Shown: positions 37,897 through 47,589 of the stretch, in pieces | Numbering within the stretch: position 1 is the first letter of the stretch | Layout: the number at the start of each line of letters is the position of its first letter | Source: Durusdinium trenchii | Lineage: Eukaryota > Sar > Dinophyceae > Suessiales > Symbiodiniaceae | Assembly (NCBI GenBank): GCA_963970005.1 | Contig: CAXAMN010003669.1 | Location: 878,453-942,452 of the forward strand | Direction of reading: 5' to 3' | Length of the DNA stretch: 64,000 nt | The notes under the pieces: generated by a model | Seen by the model: the letters and a program-made list of their open reading frames with translations, nothing else | Told to the model about the DNA's origin: nothing | Databases searched by the model: none | Made by a program: the position numbers and the translations under genes

Positions 37897-38450
37897 CTAT
37901 GCCGATGCCTTGTTCATGGCTGCTTTATAGAATGAAGAGATGTCTACTGAGTTGAATGCCAATACCCAGGCAGCCGCCACACTCCGGATGCTCATTGCCT
38001 GGAGATTTGGTGAGGCAGGGACAAAGGGATGGCTAAAGTTCAGAGAGGGAACGTGATGTGAGAGCGAGTAAGTCTGAGCCCTCAACGTTCCCCGCTAGGG
38101 CATGAATTTCCTACAACCAAGTGATTGCGGTTTTAGATTCTTAGATGCTCCATGTTTCAACATTCATAGGGTCCTCCTCTTTCAAGTGCTTCAGAGAGAG
38201 CTCGTTGACTTTGAAGCCCATGAGAATAAATACTTCCATGCCTGGCAGGGTCGGAAAAGAATGACCTTGTTGAAACAAGCCTCATTGTCAATCACTACAG
38301 CCTTGCCTGTCAGGGGTCTTCTCTTCTCCATGTGCCAACGAACGAACGAACGACTACGATGTTTGGGTTGGCTGCCTAAGAAACCAGTGCAAGAACCAAG
38401 ATGCTCAAAAGTGGTACATCCGCAGCCCATCGTCCAACATGGCGTCAAGG
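37897..38450 (-). other. Unresolved stretch between DUF7869 gene and element ORF
   Basis: Minus-strand open frames at 38191-38448 and 37897-38085 read like protein (for example NLQAMSIRSVAAAWVLAFNS) but have no recognisable domain. One may hold the missing first exon of the DUF7869 gene or belong to the 3' part of the element block. Confidence 0.3.
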
Positions 38451-38643
38451 TGGTGAAACAAGTGAATTCCAGTTAGCTTAGTGGTCCGGGATGAACTCAT
38501 GTCAACACATGGAGGAACGTGTGCCGCTACAGAAGCATGTCGTGTGGTTGTCGGTGACGTTAGAGTCAAAGTGATTGCTGTCAAACCTAACTGGTGTGTG
38601 TGTGTCTACGATATCCCGAACCAGGGTGAAACCAGGGTGGAGC

Positions 38644-39363
38644 TCATTGAGCGTTGCCCTTGCCGCCTCCGCGGCCTTTCCCTTTGCCTTTGTGCTGTTT
38701 CCCTTTGCCTTTTGGGCCAGGCCGGTTGCGTTTCTGGATTTCTTCTCTGGTGCGATTTATGAATACATTGATGACATCGTTGTCTCCTGCTCCGTCGTCC
38801 TTCGCCTTTTGACGTGAAGATAGGAGGGCCTTTCCGAGTTCATGTGCTAAGACATCTTGGATGGTCTGGGAAGCCAAGCCAAACTCAAGGCGGAGAACGA
38901 AATGGTTTTTGGCCCTGATCCATGACTGGGAAGCATCGTCAAAAGTGCCTCTGGTACGGTTGGGACTGATGAAACGCGTACTGTGTTCCAACGCTGGGCA
39001 CAGCATATACCATTGATCCACTACCGCCGAGCTTTGAAGGTCGGGGTTGGCCTTATGCCAGTCAGATGATGCTTGGTCAGATGGTATTGGGTAGGGCAGA
39101 TGCAGAACATGGCCCAAGGCCTTCAGGACAGCCGCTGCGCCGTCTTTGCAGAGGTTCTTAAACTCACGGGTCACTTGTGCCTGCTGATAAATCGTCTCGA
39201 GGTCGGGTGCAAACTCGACGACCAGTTGTGTACTTTTTTCAATTCGGTCCAATCTCGTCTCATGCCTGTCAACCCTGGTCTCCAGCTTCGTGACTCCTTC
39301 TTGGAGAGAATCGATGGCCTTTTTCATGTCCTTCAGCTGGGCCTTGGTTTCTGCCTTTGCCAT
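38644..39363 (-). CDS. Coiled-coil protein with basic Gly/Lys tail, ORF1-like
   Basis: Intact 239-residue ORF. Residues about 5-45 form a heptad-rich helix (LKDMKKAIDSLQEGVTKLET and on), the middle is mixed alpha/beta with several Trp, and the last 30 residues are a KGKGKQHKGKGKGRGG-type basic tail. Coiled coil plus nucleic-acid-binding tail is the general plan of LINE ORF1 proteins, and it lies 310 bp downstream, on the same strand, of the reverse transcriptase ORF. In a normal LINE, ORF1 would be upstream, so it may belong to another element copy or be a rearrangement. No RRM or CCHC knuckle is evident. It could instead be an unrelated host gene. Confidence 0.6.
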   Translation of the reverse strand: MAKAETKAQLKDMKKAIDSLQEGVTKLETRVDRHETRLDRIEKSTQLVVEFAPDLETIYQQAQVTREFKNLCKDGAAAVLKALGHVLHLPYPIPSDQASSDWHKANPDLQSSAVVDQWYMLCPALEHSTRFISPNRTRGTFDDASQSWIRAKNHFVLRLEFGLASQTIQDVLAHELGKALLSSRQKAKDDGAGDNDVINVFINRTREEIQKRNRPGPKGKGKQHKGKGKGRGGGKGNAQ

Positions 39364-39672
39364 TACTCGTGCCGAGGCTTAAAAGAGGGAGAACTCTACG
39401 CTGAGCACTTGATCCGACAATGCTATGGTGGACACAGGTGATGAAAGTGAATGGGTGTCGTTATCCTTGGTTCAACAGTCTATTGGGGTGTGACGGTGTG
39501 TGAGGGTGGGGAGCAGACAATGGGGGGGATACCGTGACACGTGGTCCGGTTGGCTCGTAGGTGACTGATGGAGTAGTTCATGACCCTCCATCCCTCCCGA
39601 AGGAGACACCTCGGACGTGCCGGGTGAGTCGACCTACAGCGGTTGGGTGAGGAGAGGGGGGGTATCGTGTTG

Positions 39673-42600
39673 TTAGCCGCGTTGTGGACATCTAGCTTCA
39701 TGGTTCTTGCGCGAAACCGTGGAACTAAAAATGTTGTGGCAAAATTCACACGTGCGGTTCGCGGGGTCGGGGCCGCGACACAGGGCCTCATGACGTGCTA
39801 GATTAGGTGTGGTAAATGTTTCGTGGCAGAGCCTACATGCTTGCGTATGGTGAATTTTAGGGCCTCGGACCGGGCGCGGCGCAACTGGGCATATGTGAGT
39901 GCGTCTGCGCTTTTCACTTCGCCAATTATTTCCGCAATGTGGGCATGCGTAGGTAGCAACTGTGATCAGATGTGGGACGGCCACGGCATGCTCATCTTCA
40001 TAGTGGGCTTTGAGGCTATTAGACTTCTCGTATGATTGATCACAGCGGGGACATTTATATTGTCCTGTGGCAGGATCCGGTTGCATCACGCGTTGTCGCT
40101 TACGTCGTTCGCGGTTGAACTGAAAGTGCACAGGGGGTGGCCGGGCTCGGGTGCTGGGGCGCCATCTATTGAGTGCCATTTCGGTCTGCTTATTTATCTT
40201 AGTGACTGGGTACGCATTGAGCACGGCTTGTTTCCAAGCGTCACGATCCTGGGCCAGTCTGAACCAGTCCAATTCATTGACATCTATCTGTGCAATGAGG
40301 TACTGCAACCATTGCCCCTGACGGAAAGGCGCGTGAGGCTTGACCAGGTGGTCTTGCCAAAAACCAAATAGAGCTTGTTTAGGGAGTCGAGCTTTGTCCA
40401 TTCGCGCTACATGCCCTAACCAAAACAGACTCTGACGCGCTATCGTTGTTTCAAAAGGTTCCCATTGTGCTAACTCATTAAGTAAGCGGCTGTTTACGTG
40501 GTTCTCGCGTTTCCATCTTCGGGTGATAAGTAAACAGCGCTGGACCGCCCAATTGACGACTGTGTGAAGTTGTTTAATTTGTTCGCGGTTCCATGCTCGA
40601 GAACGGCCAAAGCTGGTGAGCGTCGGCATTACTACTGCTTTCATTATCCGGATGCGTAAGCTGTGCGGCAAATTCCGGCGTGTTGCACGGGCCCCAAAAT
40701 GCCATGCCTTAGCTGTTTGATAAATTTTGTGATAGGCTCTAGACTTTCTGGTCATGGTATCGGTGTGGGTGCTTCCGGATTCTTGTAAAAAACCCCCGAC
40801 ATGACGGATGGTTGCTTGTTCCCCTTTGTGACGGACATCAGTAGGTGCGCGAGGGAAGGTCTGCAAACGAAGCCCTTCTGTTTTTTCCGGGTGCACCTTT
40901 TCTTGCCAATCCCGCATCGTGGTTTCCAACAGGATTTCGGCCTGACTCATTTCTGCGGCGAGTCCAACTAGTCCTGTGTCATCCGCAAAACCTATGTCTC
41001 CTAGGACTGTTTGTTCGGCCTTTTTGTGTAAATGTTGCCGGCTATGATATCCATGGTGGACCCTACCGTCTATCTTGGTTGTCCAGGGGATCCCTGGGGA
41101 GTAACCGGATTGGTTTGCCTGTTGTGCGCGGCGGACGCGGAAGTCTTCCATCACAGCGTGATGATACAGGTTAAAGAGAGGGGGTGATGATGGACATCCC
41201 TCGCGCAGGCCCTTATCTACTGAGTAGGGGGTGGAGAAACCTTTATGGATGCGAACCACATATTGTGTGTGTTCATGCAACGCCTTGCAAACGTTAATAA
41301 ACTCAGCTGGCGCGCCCTTGTGTGCCAGTAAGGTCCATAGTGTGTCTCGACTGACGCGCGGGTAGGCTTTCTCTATGTCAAACAGCCGGATCAAGACAAC
41401 ATCCTGTGTTTCGTGACTAGCCGCCGCTTCTTCGACGATGCGCCTAGTGACCTGTAAGGCATCATCTACGGATCTGTCGCGTCGAAACCCCATTTGTGTT
41501 TCATGAAGCCAAGTTTCGGTCCACGTTTGGAGTCTTTGTGCCACTACCCTAGCTAAAAGTTTGGACCCCACGCTCAGCAATGTGATACCGCGATATGTGT
41601 TTTTATCTTGTGGGGAACCTTTCTTTTTCCATAGTGGGATGACGGTGCCCGTGTTCCATGCGGTGGGCCAGTTGGTTGCTTCTTGTCCGGGGGGTGCTTC
41701 GGTAGCCGCCTGCCACATGTGTCGGACCAAATTATTGATTTGATTACGTAGTGTGGGGCTACCATATTTGTAGAACTCAGCTAGGAAACCATCGGACCCC
41801 GCTGCTTTACCGTTTTTCATATGTTTGGCACAGGCAGCTAATTCTTCATCACTCGGGGGGGTGCTTAATGCGGGGCCGGCCGGGTTACCGCGGGCGACAT
41901 TGTTCCAAACATGTGCGGCTGCGTGTTCGCGGCCGGCTTGCAGTTGTTGAAAATGAAGTTTCCAGGCTTCGCGTTCTGCTTCGGGGTTGGGGACAGTGTG
42001 TGTATGTGGGCTGCGTTTTAAGTAGTGGTCCCGGAGGCCTAATATCTTATGGATAGCAAAAACTGACCGAGAATCCCCTTGTTGTTGCGCAGTGATTAGT
42101 TCATCCGTAAGAGAGTCCAACCAGGTCCATTTCCAACGCAAGCGTGTCTGACGTCGATGGTGTCCAGCTTGTCGGTATGCGTGTTTGGCATCATCATACA
42201 TGTGTTGGCGTGCTGCATCTCGTGGTAACATGTCATGGTCAAAAGTTCGCAGGTATGCGTGTGCATCATGAACAGCTATGTCCAATTGTGCGTTCTCGAT
42301 TTCATGGCCGACGAGATGGGGACGCTTACTGATTTTGTGTTGGAGACCTAGGACGGCTGTGGATGTGTGCAGACAGAGGGAGGAGAGAGTATCCCAGCTC
42401 AGTTGTTGCTGATGTGCACCGGCAGCGTGGAGGGCTTGGTCCAATGGTCGATGCCAGTGTTGTTGAAGGATGTGGCTTTGTACGCCGGGGAGAGCCAGGC
42501 GGTTAACCTGTGGACGTGGGGTCGTCACCGGATCAGTCGGACGAGGGGCGAACCGGGGCCAGTAGTGGAACTTGATTTCCACCGGGAGGTGGTCCGTGAA

Positions 42601-43617
42601 GTCGTCCCAATACAGCCGATCAGATGGAGCAACATGCTGAGGATCGACCCGGCGAAGAGGAGTGCCAGCGTTGCCTCGGCGGCCTTCATGCACCGTTTTG
42701 ACGTTGTCAAAGTAGCGGAGCTGATGCGCTGGTGTTAGGACATGATCGAGGATGTGGCCTGTGGAGCGCGCTGGGTGCCACCAGGTGCATCGCTTGGCGT
42801 GTGGTTGGGAGAACTTGGTGTCCACTAGTGTCATGTGCTCGCGAGTACACCATTCAAGCAGACGGTGGCCACTAGGGCTGGTACGGGTGCTGCCCCAGGG
42901 GCCCAGGATTGAAGGATGTTGGCCGTGAAGAGCATGATGTATCTCAGCATTGAAATCCCCTCCGATGATGGTCAGGTCGCCGGCTGGGATCTTACTACGA
43001 ACTTCGGAGAGCTGAGTGAGGAACGCGTTCCTTTCTGCTGCGGGGGCGCTACTGACAGGGGCATAAGCTACGACCAGCGCGAGGCCTACACGGTGTCCTT
43101 GTCTGGGAATGTGGAGGGCAAAAACTCGTTCAGATTGGGCTCGAGGGCGAATTCGGTGACAGCCGCCGGCCTGCCACGAAGCCAGCATAGAAGGGTCAAG
43201 GGCGATAGCCACTTTGCCTGCAAGTTCAAGATGCCAAGGTCTGGCGTCGACTTCGATCTGAAGGCTGACATCAGAAGAGAACGTCACATCGGTGAAAAGG
43301 CAAGCGTTCCATTGACGACGGGCAGCCAGTCGCAGTAGGCAGCAGGTTTTGGAGTACGGATCATACGGCACGTTGTTACTTCCCCAACGGCGAACGTTCC
43401 ATAAGCCAAGCTTCCATTGACTACGTTGGCGTCTGTGTGTACCAGACTTGAGGTGAAGCCGATTTTTGAGTCGTCGATAGATGGCCAACTTACGGGCCCT
43501 ACGTTTACGACGAAGTTTGCGTTTACTGATTCCCCGGACCATCAGGTCGGCCAGATACGAGGGCATGTAGCTAAAAGCCAAAGGTACGGTATGTGAACAG
43601 ATGCCATGTGGAGACAC
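39673..43617 (-). CDS. LINE polyprotein: endonuclease, reverse transcriptase, four zinc fingers
   Basis: Uninterrupted 1314-residue ORF. Residues 70-350 are an EEP (APE-type) endonuclease: WNV with N74, GGDFNAE with D221 and N223, and FTDHLP with D342/H343. The usual catalytic Glu position reads TDVT (D110), an oddity. Residues about 640-930 are the reverse transcriptase: IPLWKKKGSPQDKNTYRGIT, motif A FDIEKAY (D747), motif B REGCPSSPPLFNLY and motif C FADD (D879, D880). Then comes a thumb region and GHVARMDKARLPK. The C-terminus has four zinc-finger-like units: C1189/C1192/H1205/H1210, C1225/C1228/H1241/C1243, C1261/C1264/H1276/C1280 and C1290/C1293/H1306/C1310. All catalytic motifs except the Glu are present, so it is recent or still active. 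The ATG at 43617 is the first in frame; the true start could be internal. It sits directly 3' of the methyltransferase gene, same strand. Confidence 0.93.
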   Translation of the reverse strand: MSPHGICSHTVPLAFSYMPSYLADLMVRGISKRKLRRKRRARKLAIYRRLKNRLHLKSGTHRRQRSQWKLGLWNVRRWGSNNVPYDPYSKTCCLLRLAARRQWNACLFTDVTFSSDVSLQIEVDARPWHLELAGKVAIALDPSMLASWQAGGCHRIRPRAQSERVFALHIPRQGHRVGLALVVAYAPVSSAPAAERNAFLTQLSEVRSKIPAGDLTIIGGDFNAEIHHALHGQHPSILGPWGSTRTSPSGHRLLEWCTREHMTLVDTKFSQPHAKRCTWWHPARSTGHILDHVLTPAHQLRYFDNVKTVHEGRRGNAGTPLRRVDPQHVAPSDRLYWDDFTDHLPVEIKFHYWPRFAPRPTDPVTTPRPQVNRLALPGVQSHILQQHWHRPLDQALHAAGAHQQQLSWDTLSSLCLHTSTAVLGLQHKISKRPHLVGHEIENAQLDIAVHDAHAYLRTFDHDMLPRDAARQHMYDDAKHAYRQAGHHRRQTRLRWKWTWLDSLTDELITAQQQGDSRSVFAIHKILGLRDHYLKRSPHTHTVPNPEAEREAWKLHFQQLQAGREHAAAHVWNNVARGNPAGPALSTPPSDEELAACAKHMKNGKAAGSDGFLAEFYKYGSPTLRNQINNLVRHMWQAATEAPPGQEATNWPTAWNTGTVIPLWKKKGSPQDKNTYRGITLLSVGSKLLARVVAQRLQTWTETWLHETQMGFRRDRSVDDALQVTRRIVEEAAASHETQDVVLIRLFDIEKAYPRVSRDTLWTLLAHKGAPAEFINVCKALHEHTQYVVRIHKGFSTPYSVDKGLREGCPSSPPLFNLYHHAVMEDFRVRRAQQANQSGYSPGIPWTTKIDGRVHHGYHSRQHLHKKAEQTVLGDIGFADDTGLVGLAAEMSQAEILLETTMRDWQEKVHPEKTEGLRLQTFPRAPTDVRHKGEQATIRHVGGFLQESGSTHTDTMTRKSRAYHKIYQTAKAWHFGARATRRNLPHSLRIRIMKAVVMPTLTSFGRSRAWNREQIKQLHTVVNWAVQRCLLITRRWKRENHVNSRLLNELAQWEPFETTIARQSLFWLGHVARMDKARLPKQALFGFWQDHLVKPHAPFRQGQWLQYLIAQIDVNELDWFRLAQDRDAWKQAVLNAYPVTKINKQTEMALNRWRPSTRARPPPVHFQFNRERRKRQRVMQPDPATGQYKCPRCDQSYEKSNSLKAHYEDEHAVAVPHLITVATYACPHCGNNWRSEKRRRTHICPVAPRPVRGPKIHHTQACRLCHETFTTPNLARHEALCRGPDPANRTCEFCHNIFSSTVSRKNHEARCPQRG

Positions 43618-44098
43618 AGGGGTGTGAAGTCAGCAAAAACCTCAAAAATGACATTAAGCAACGTATCTTTACCCGGCAGTCCACCCAAAAAACTGCCCGG
43701 AGCGACCTCCCACGTATCGGCGAGGCAGTGACAACCACCGAAGTGGAGGCCACCAACACCTCGAGATACAGCCTGAAACCTCACTTTGCAACCTCGAAGG
43801 CGAAGCACCTGAAGTATGGGGGCCGCGAAGAGTGTGTGTGGCTCTACGTCGCTCGCAGCTTAAAAACTCCAAGTACATGACACGCGGATACTTCGGATCA
43901 AAGTGAAGGATGTCCCTTGGCCATGTGTATGCACCGCCATGAGAGCGAACACCCAAAAGGGTATGTAGTTGGTCAGGACTGGACTGTTCTAGCGTCACTG
44001 TGCACGAAGCAGCGCGTCAGCGCCCTTTTTCTGTAGTTCTGCTGGAGTTCGAGTTTCTACACTAATGCAGTCGAGTCCCTAAGCCTGAGCACCACGAC
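43618..44098. other. Junction between methyltransferase gene and LINE
   Basis: About 480 bp with no exon that I can join. It should contain the LINE 5' end and possibly the missing last exon of the methyltransferase. No clear target-site duplication was identified. Confidence 0.4.
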
Positions 44099-46599
44099 AA
44101 GGTGCGCCACTCGCCCAGGTTCTCCATGTGCCAATAAGACCCCTTAGGGGTAATGCATCCCATGACAGCGTCGTTAGAATTGGCCATCCGGTCGATCTGC
44201 TGAGAGACATTGATGACGCCACCCCGCCCAGCTGTAGTGAAGCAATCGATTGCCTCAGCTTGAGACAGAGCATGACCCCTGCCCTGTATCAAGATGCACC
44301 AGTCCGAGCTACATGCAAAGTCCGCTGGGTGCTAAAGAACTGTCGAGCTTGCTCACAGCAGACTAGATTCTTTGGGTTCACCTTCCGCGTAGACAGGTAT
44401 CAAATTTGGGTGTGTGTTGATTCACGAAAGCTCTCCCCACATCTCCCCGCCTCCAAGGTTTTCATGTGCTCCCAATGCTTCTTGAGCCACTTGGGATTGG
44501 TCCGCCTGGGCCTCAAAGCCATTGGGAAGGAGTTCAAGTGTTGATGCGGGCTTTGAATGCTCAGGCATCAAAGAACCAGTTGCAACTGAAGAACCTTTTG
44601 GTCAAATCATATTCTTCCATGTTCTTGGATCTTTTGGCCTCCTTGAAGTTATTCCGAAAGGCCCTCACATACGGATCCTTCTCCGAAAGCAAGAGCTCAG
44701 ACCTTTTGGATTGCGCGCATATACATCATGAGGAGAAAATGAAACTTTGGTTTCTGTCAACTGCACTCAATTAATTGCCCAACCCAGTGACAAAGAAGGT
44801 GGGTCAGGTCGGTTTTGAATGAGCCTCTGATATGTCGCTTCGCAGTGCGCCTCCAAATCAGAGTGCTTCTCCAAGTTCTTCAGGGCCACATCCCTGGCAC
44901 AATGAACTCTACGAAGGGGATCGCAGGGTTTGGGAAGTGCACACACTGAGTGGTCAGGGGATTTCAGGGATTCACTTGTTAGTTAGTATGGCCTCCTCAC
45001 CAACACTATGTAGATCCTCCTTCTCATCACTGGGTCTCCAAGATGCACTTGATTAACTCGGACAAACGCCACCAGGTAGCTCTTGCGGATCTTGCTCATG
45101 GCGTTCCACATCTGAGAGGGGTGCTAGCATCAAAGCGGCCAAAGAAGATTAGGAACCCAAATGAACTTATAAGAAACACTTGTCAAGTCTAATACAGTAT
45201 TCAATCTGAAGCGTGGCCTCCTCCCGGACAGACATGACGCCGTAGACATTCTCAAGGACACCCAGAAGTGGTTTGGTTCTGCCAAGCAAATGGATCGTGA
45301 CAGACAAGTGATGGACGCTCACCATACTTTGAAAGAGTTGACATTCCTAGTTGACCCTCACCTTCCTAGTTCCTGTCCTCTCCAAAGCTTCCAAAGTGTC
45401 AAAGAAGGGTTCGGCAGCAGGCTCATCCAGAAGCTTTGAATCTCGGCGTAGTCTGCTGTACCTGTAGCGCCGCTGATGATGCACTTGTTGGTGGCTTGGC
45501 GATGGTAAGTTGAATACTTCAATCTGCAACCCAGAAGCGGGGTGCACGGAAACCCGCAGCAGTACAGCATTGGATCTAGATTGTCGAGATTCCTCTCGCT
45601 CATGTCTGTGAAGAGCCTCAAAAAATCCAAAGAACTAAGAAGATGACAATCACAACCAGCTGTTGCCAAGACATCTCAAAGAAGCATTCTGCGATCATGC
45701 TTGAAACCGTTCAAGCGGCGTCTTTGGACGGGAGTTTGCCAAAATGAACTTGAGAGGAGCCAGCGCTCTATCAGTGGCTGCGATCACAGAGACCTTTAGG
45801 GGACAGGTTTGTAAAAACACTTTAAACTGATTGATGGTTCCTGGGTTGAACAAAGGATGCAAATAGATGAACCCAGCCTTGGCATGTCCCACGAGTTCAT
45901 GAAGGGCCCAAACAACAGCTTCAGCACCACTACCTCGAACAGTCCAATCATAGATGTTGTAAGTTGTGCGTGTTGGGTGGGAATCATATACGATCAGCCG
46001 GCCAAGTTACAATCAGACATCAGGGTGAAGGGGACTGGAAGCATCTCCACAACCCGTTGGACTCCTCAGGATTGGGGTCGAGACTGTGAACTGTGTGAAT
46101 GGTTTCGCTTTTAATGGGGACAGTTCTTCAACGCCACGCACGTTGGGTTTACTTGCCAAGCCTCTCAAACCAGCTCGTCGGATCATATCATGGCCCCAAC
46201 CTGAAAGATGCTGCCTTTGACGGTTCGATAGGCGCGGAGCAGGCAGCACGTTGTCATGCCTTGCAAGAAAAAAGAGTACATGGATGAAGGCCATTGGGAT
46301 AAAGCTATTGAGGAAGGCAGGATACCATCAAGTTTAACCATTCAAAGGTCTCGATCTCTTTCTTTCTCTCTCTCTCTCTCACTCTCTTTGCTGCTGGGGA
46401 GCAGCTGAGCTTTGGCCTCATTGTAGTTCCTCAAGCCCTCACCATCAGAGGAACTTGCATCAGTGGATGAAGGTGAACCACCCTCACTGCTGCTCCCATA
46501 GCTATCACAGGACCCGGCCATCCTAACCTGAGCCTCCATGGGCAACAGGGCATGGCAATTGGAGTTCCACTTAGGCATGGGAAGAGTCTCAGTTGTCAT
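44099..46599 (-). CDS. C5-cytosine methyltransferase-like gene, twelve exons (3' end missing)
   Basis: Exons join in one frame: 46383-46599 (ATG at 46599, TAA just upstream), 45999-46064, 45893-45933, 45708-45793, 45539-45616, 45378-45461, 45218-45278, 44993-45111, 44825-44893, 44595-44702, 44451-44511 and 44099-44331, 407 codons so far. Family motifs appear in order: motif I MSDCNLAGSGAEAVVWAL, a following strand VSVIAATD, motif IV with the catalytic Cys in GFPCTPYSRLR, motif VI KPLLGVLENVYG and motif VIII LGDPVMRRRIYIVLVRRD. A target-recognition/motif IX-like part follows, with INVSQQIDR and GCITPKGSYW. The N-terminal 70 residues are Ser-rich. Several motifs are assembled only across GC or GA introns. 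The final QG/GN motif X is not visible before the LINE. Divergent dinoflagellate members of this family are common, so whether it methylates DNA is unknown. Confidence 0.82.
46345..46390. repeat. TC microsatellite at methyltransferase first intron donor
   Basis: (TC)n tract lying across the donor of intron 1 (GTGAGA read on the minus strand). Confidence 0.85.
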
Positions 46600-46954
46600 G
46601 GGACATCCTTAATTGCAATGTCCTATTCATCCTATGTCATTATACCCATCCATAAAGGTTCAGAAAAAGAGGCGCCTCTGGCAAGTATCTGTTTGACAAA
46701 GGCTACAAAGGCTTCAATGCCTGATTATATACCTGATCGCTCCTTGAGAATTGGATCATCTATCGATGCCCAGTGACTTCATCAACTCCAGCGCGGTCAG
46801 GCAAGGCTCGGTCAAATTCGACGGCGTCTCCTTCCTCAGTCAGAACCGGCTGCGAACGGGAAAGGGCTTAAGCCTTATATAATGTCAGTTAGCTTGGGAC
46901 AAGGCCAGCAGGAAGGGGTGAGCAGAAGTGTACCCAGATACGTCGGAATTCTTT

Positions 46955-47281
46955 TCAGCTCGAACCTGTGCGAACCTGCCCATCATGTGCATCATCCCCC
47001 CCCATGCTACAAAAATGACCCAGCCAAAATGGCGGCTCGACTTCCTCTAGCATAGACCTCCAACCCATATGTTTTATTGACTTGAATCTTACATGGTCAA
47101 CGAAGCCAGTATGATGAATACACAAAGTCAGCATATGATGAGGACAGAAGTGTTTCGCTACAAGTTCTGGACTCTTCCACCGTGCGCATCGCATAACACC
47201 CTGAGATCCGTTGGAGCTTCCGTTTGATGCAGGCGAGCGTCAGGAGATCACTGAGGACTGTGGCGTTTCCATCCTCCCGAG
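46955..47281 (-). CDS. Probable exons of an unknown gene
   Basis: The exon 47200-47281 has a CTACAG acceptor and a GTGTTA donor and reads REDGNATVLSDLLTLACIKR then KLQRISG. An open stretch near 46985-47080 (GWRSMLEEVEPPFWLGHFCS) and another near 46790-46850 may be downstream exons, the last ending in a stop about 190 bp before the methyltransferase ATG. Family unknown. Confidence 0.4.
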
Positions 47282-47589
47282 CTGTAGGAGGGGCCACTTA
47301 GATGGCACAAACCCCAAGATGTCTTTTATATACAGTCCATATACACCACCTTTTGGGGATTGTGCCATCTACTCTGAACCCACTGTAACTGCCAAATAGG
47401 CTAAATTACATAAACAACAAACAAACCCGTTAAGATTGTTGAGTGTCCACGTGCACGAACATGTTCTTGGCTGTCTCTTTAGTGATTGGTATTGGGCATC
47501 AATCTAGGATCTAGAACAGTATGGAATGGATGTGGAGAGCTATGATTTCGTTTTCGGTCCGATTGCCCGGCCGTGCCGCAATCGCAGAA

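Noticed and set aside
47020-47045. Possible spliced-leader relic (CAGCCAAAATGGC)
   Set aside because: It only partly matches the reverse complement of the dinoflagellate leader as I remember it, and diverges after the core, so it is not convincing.
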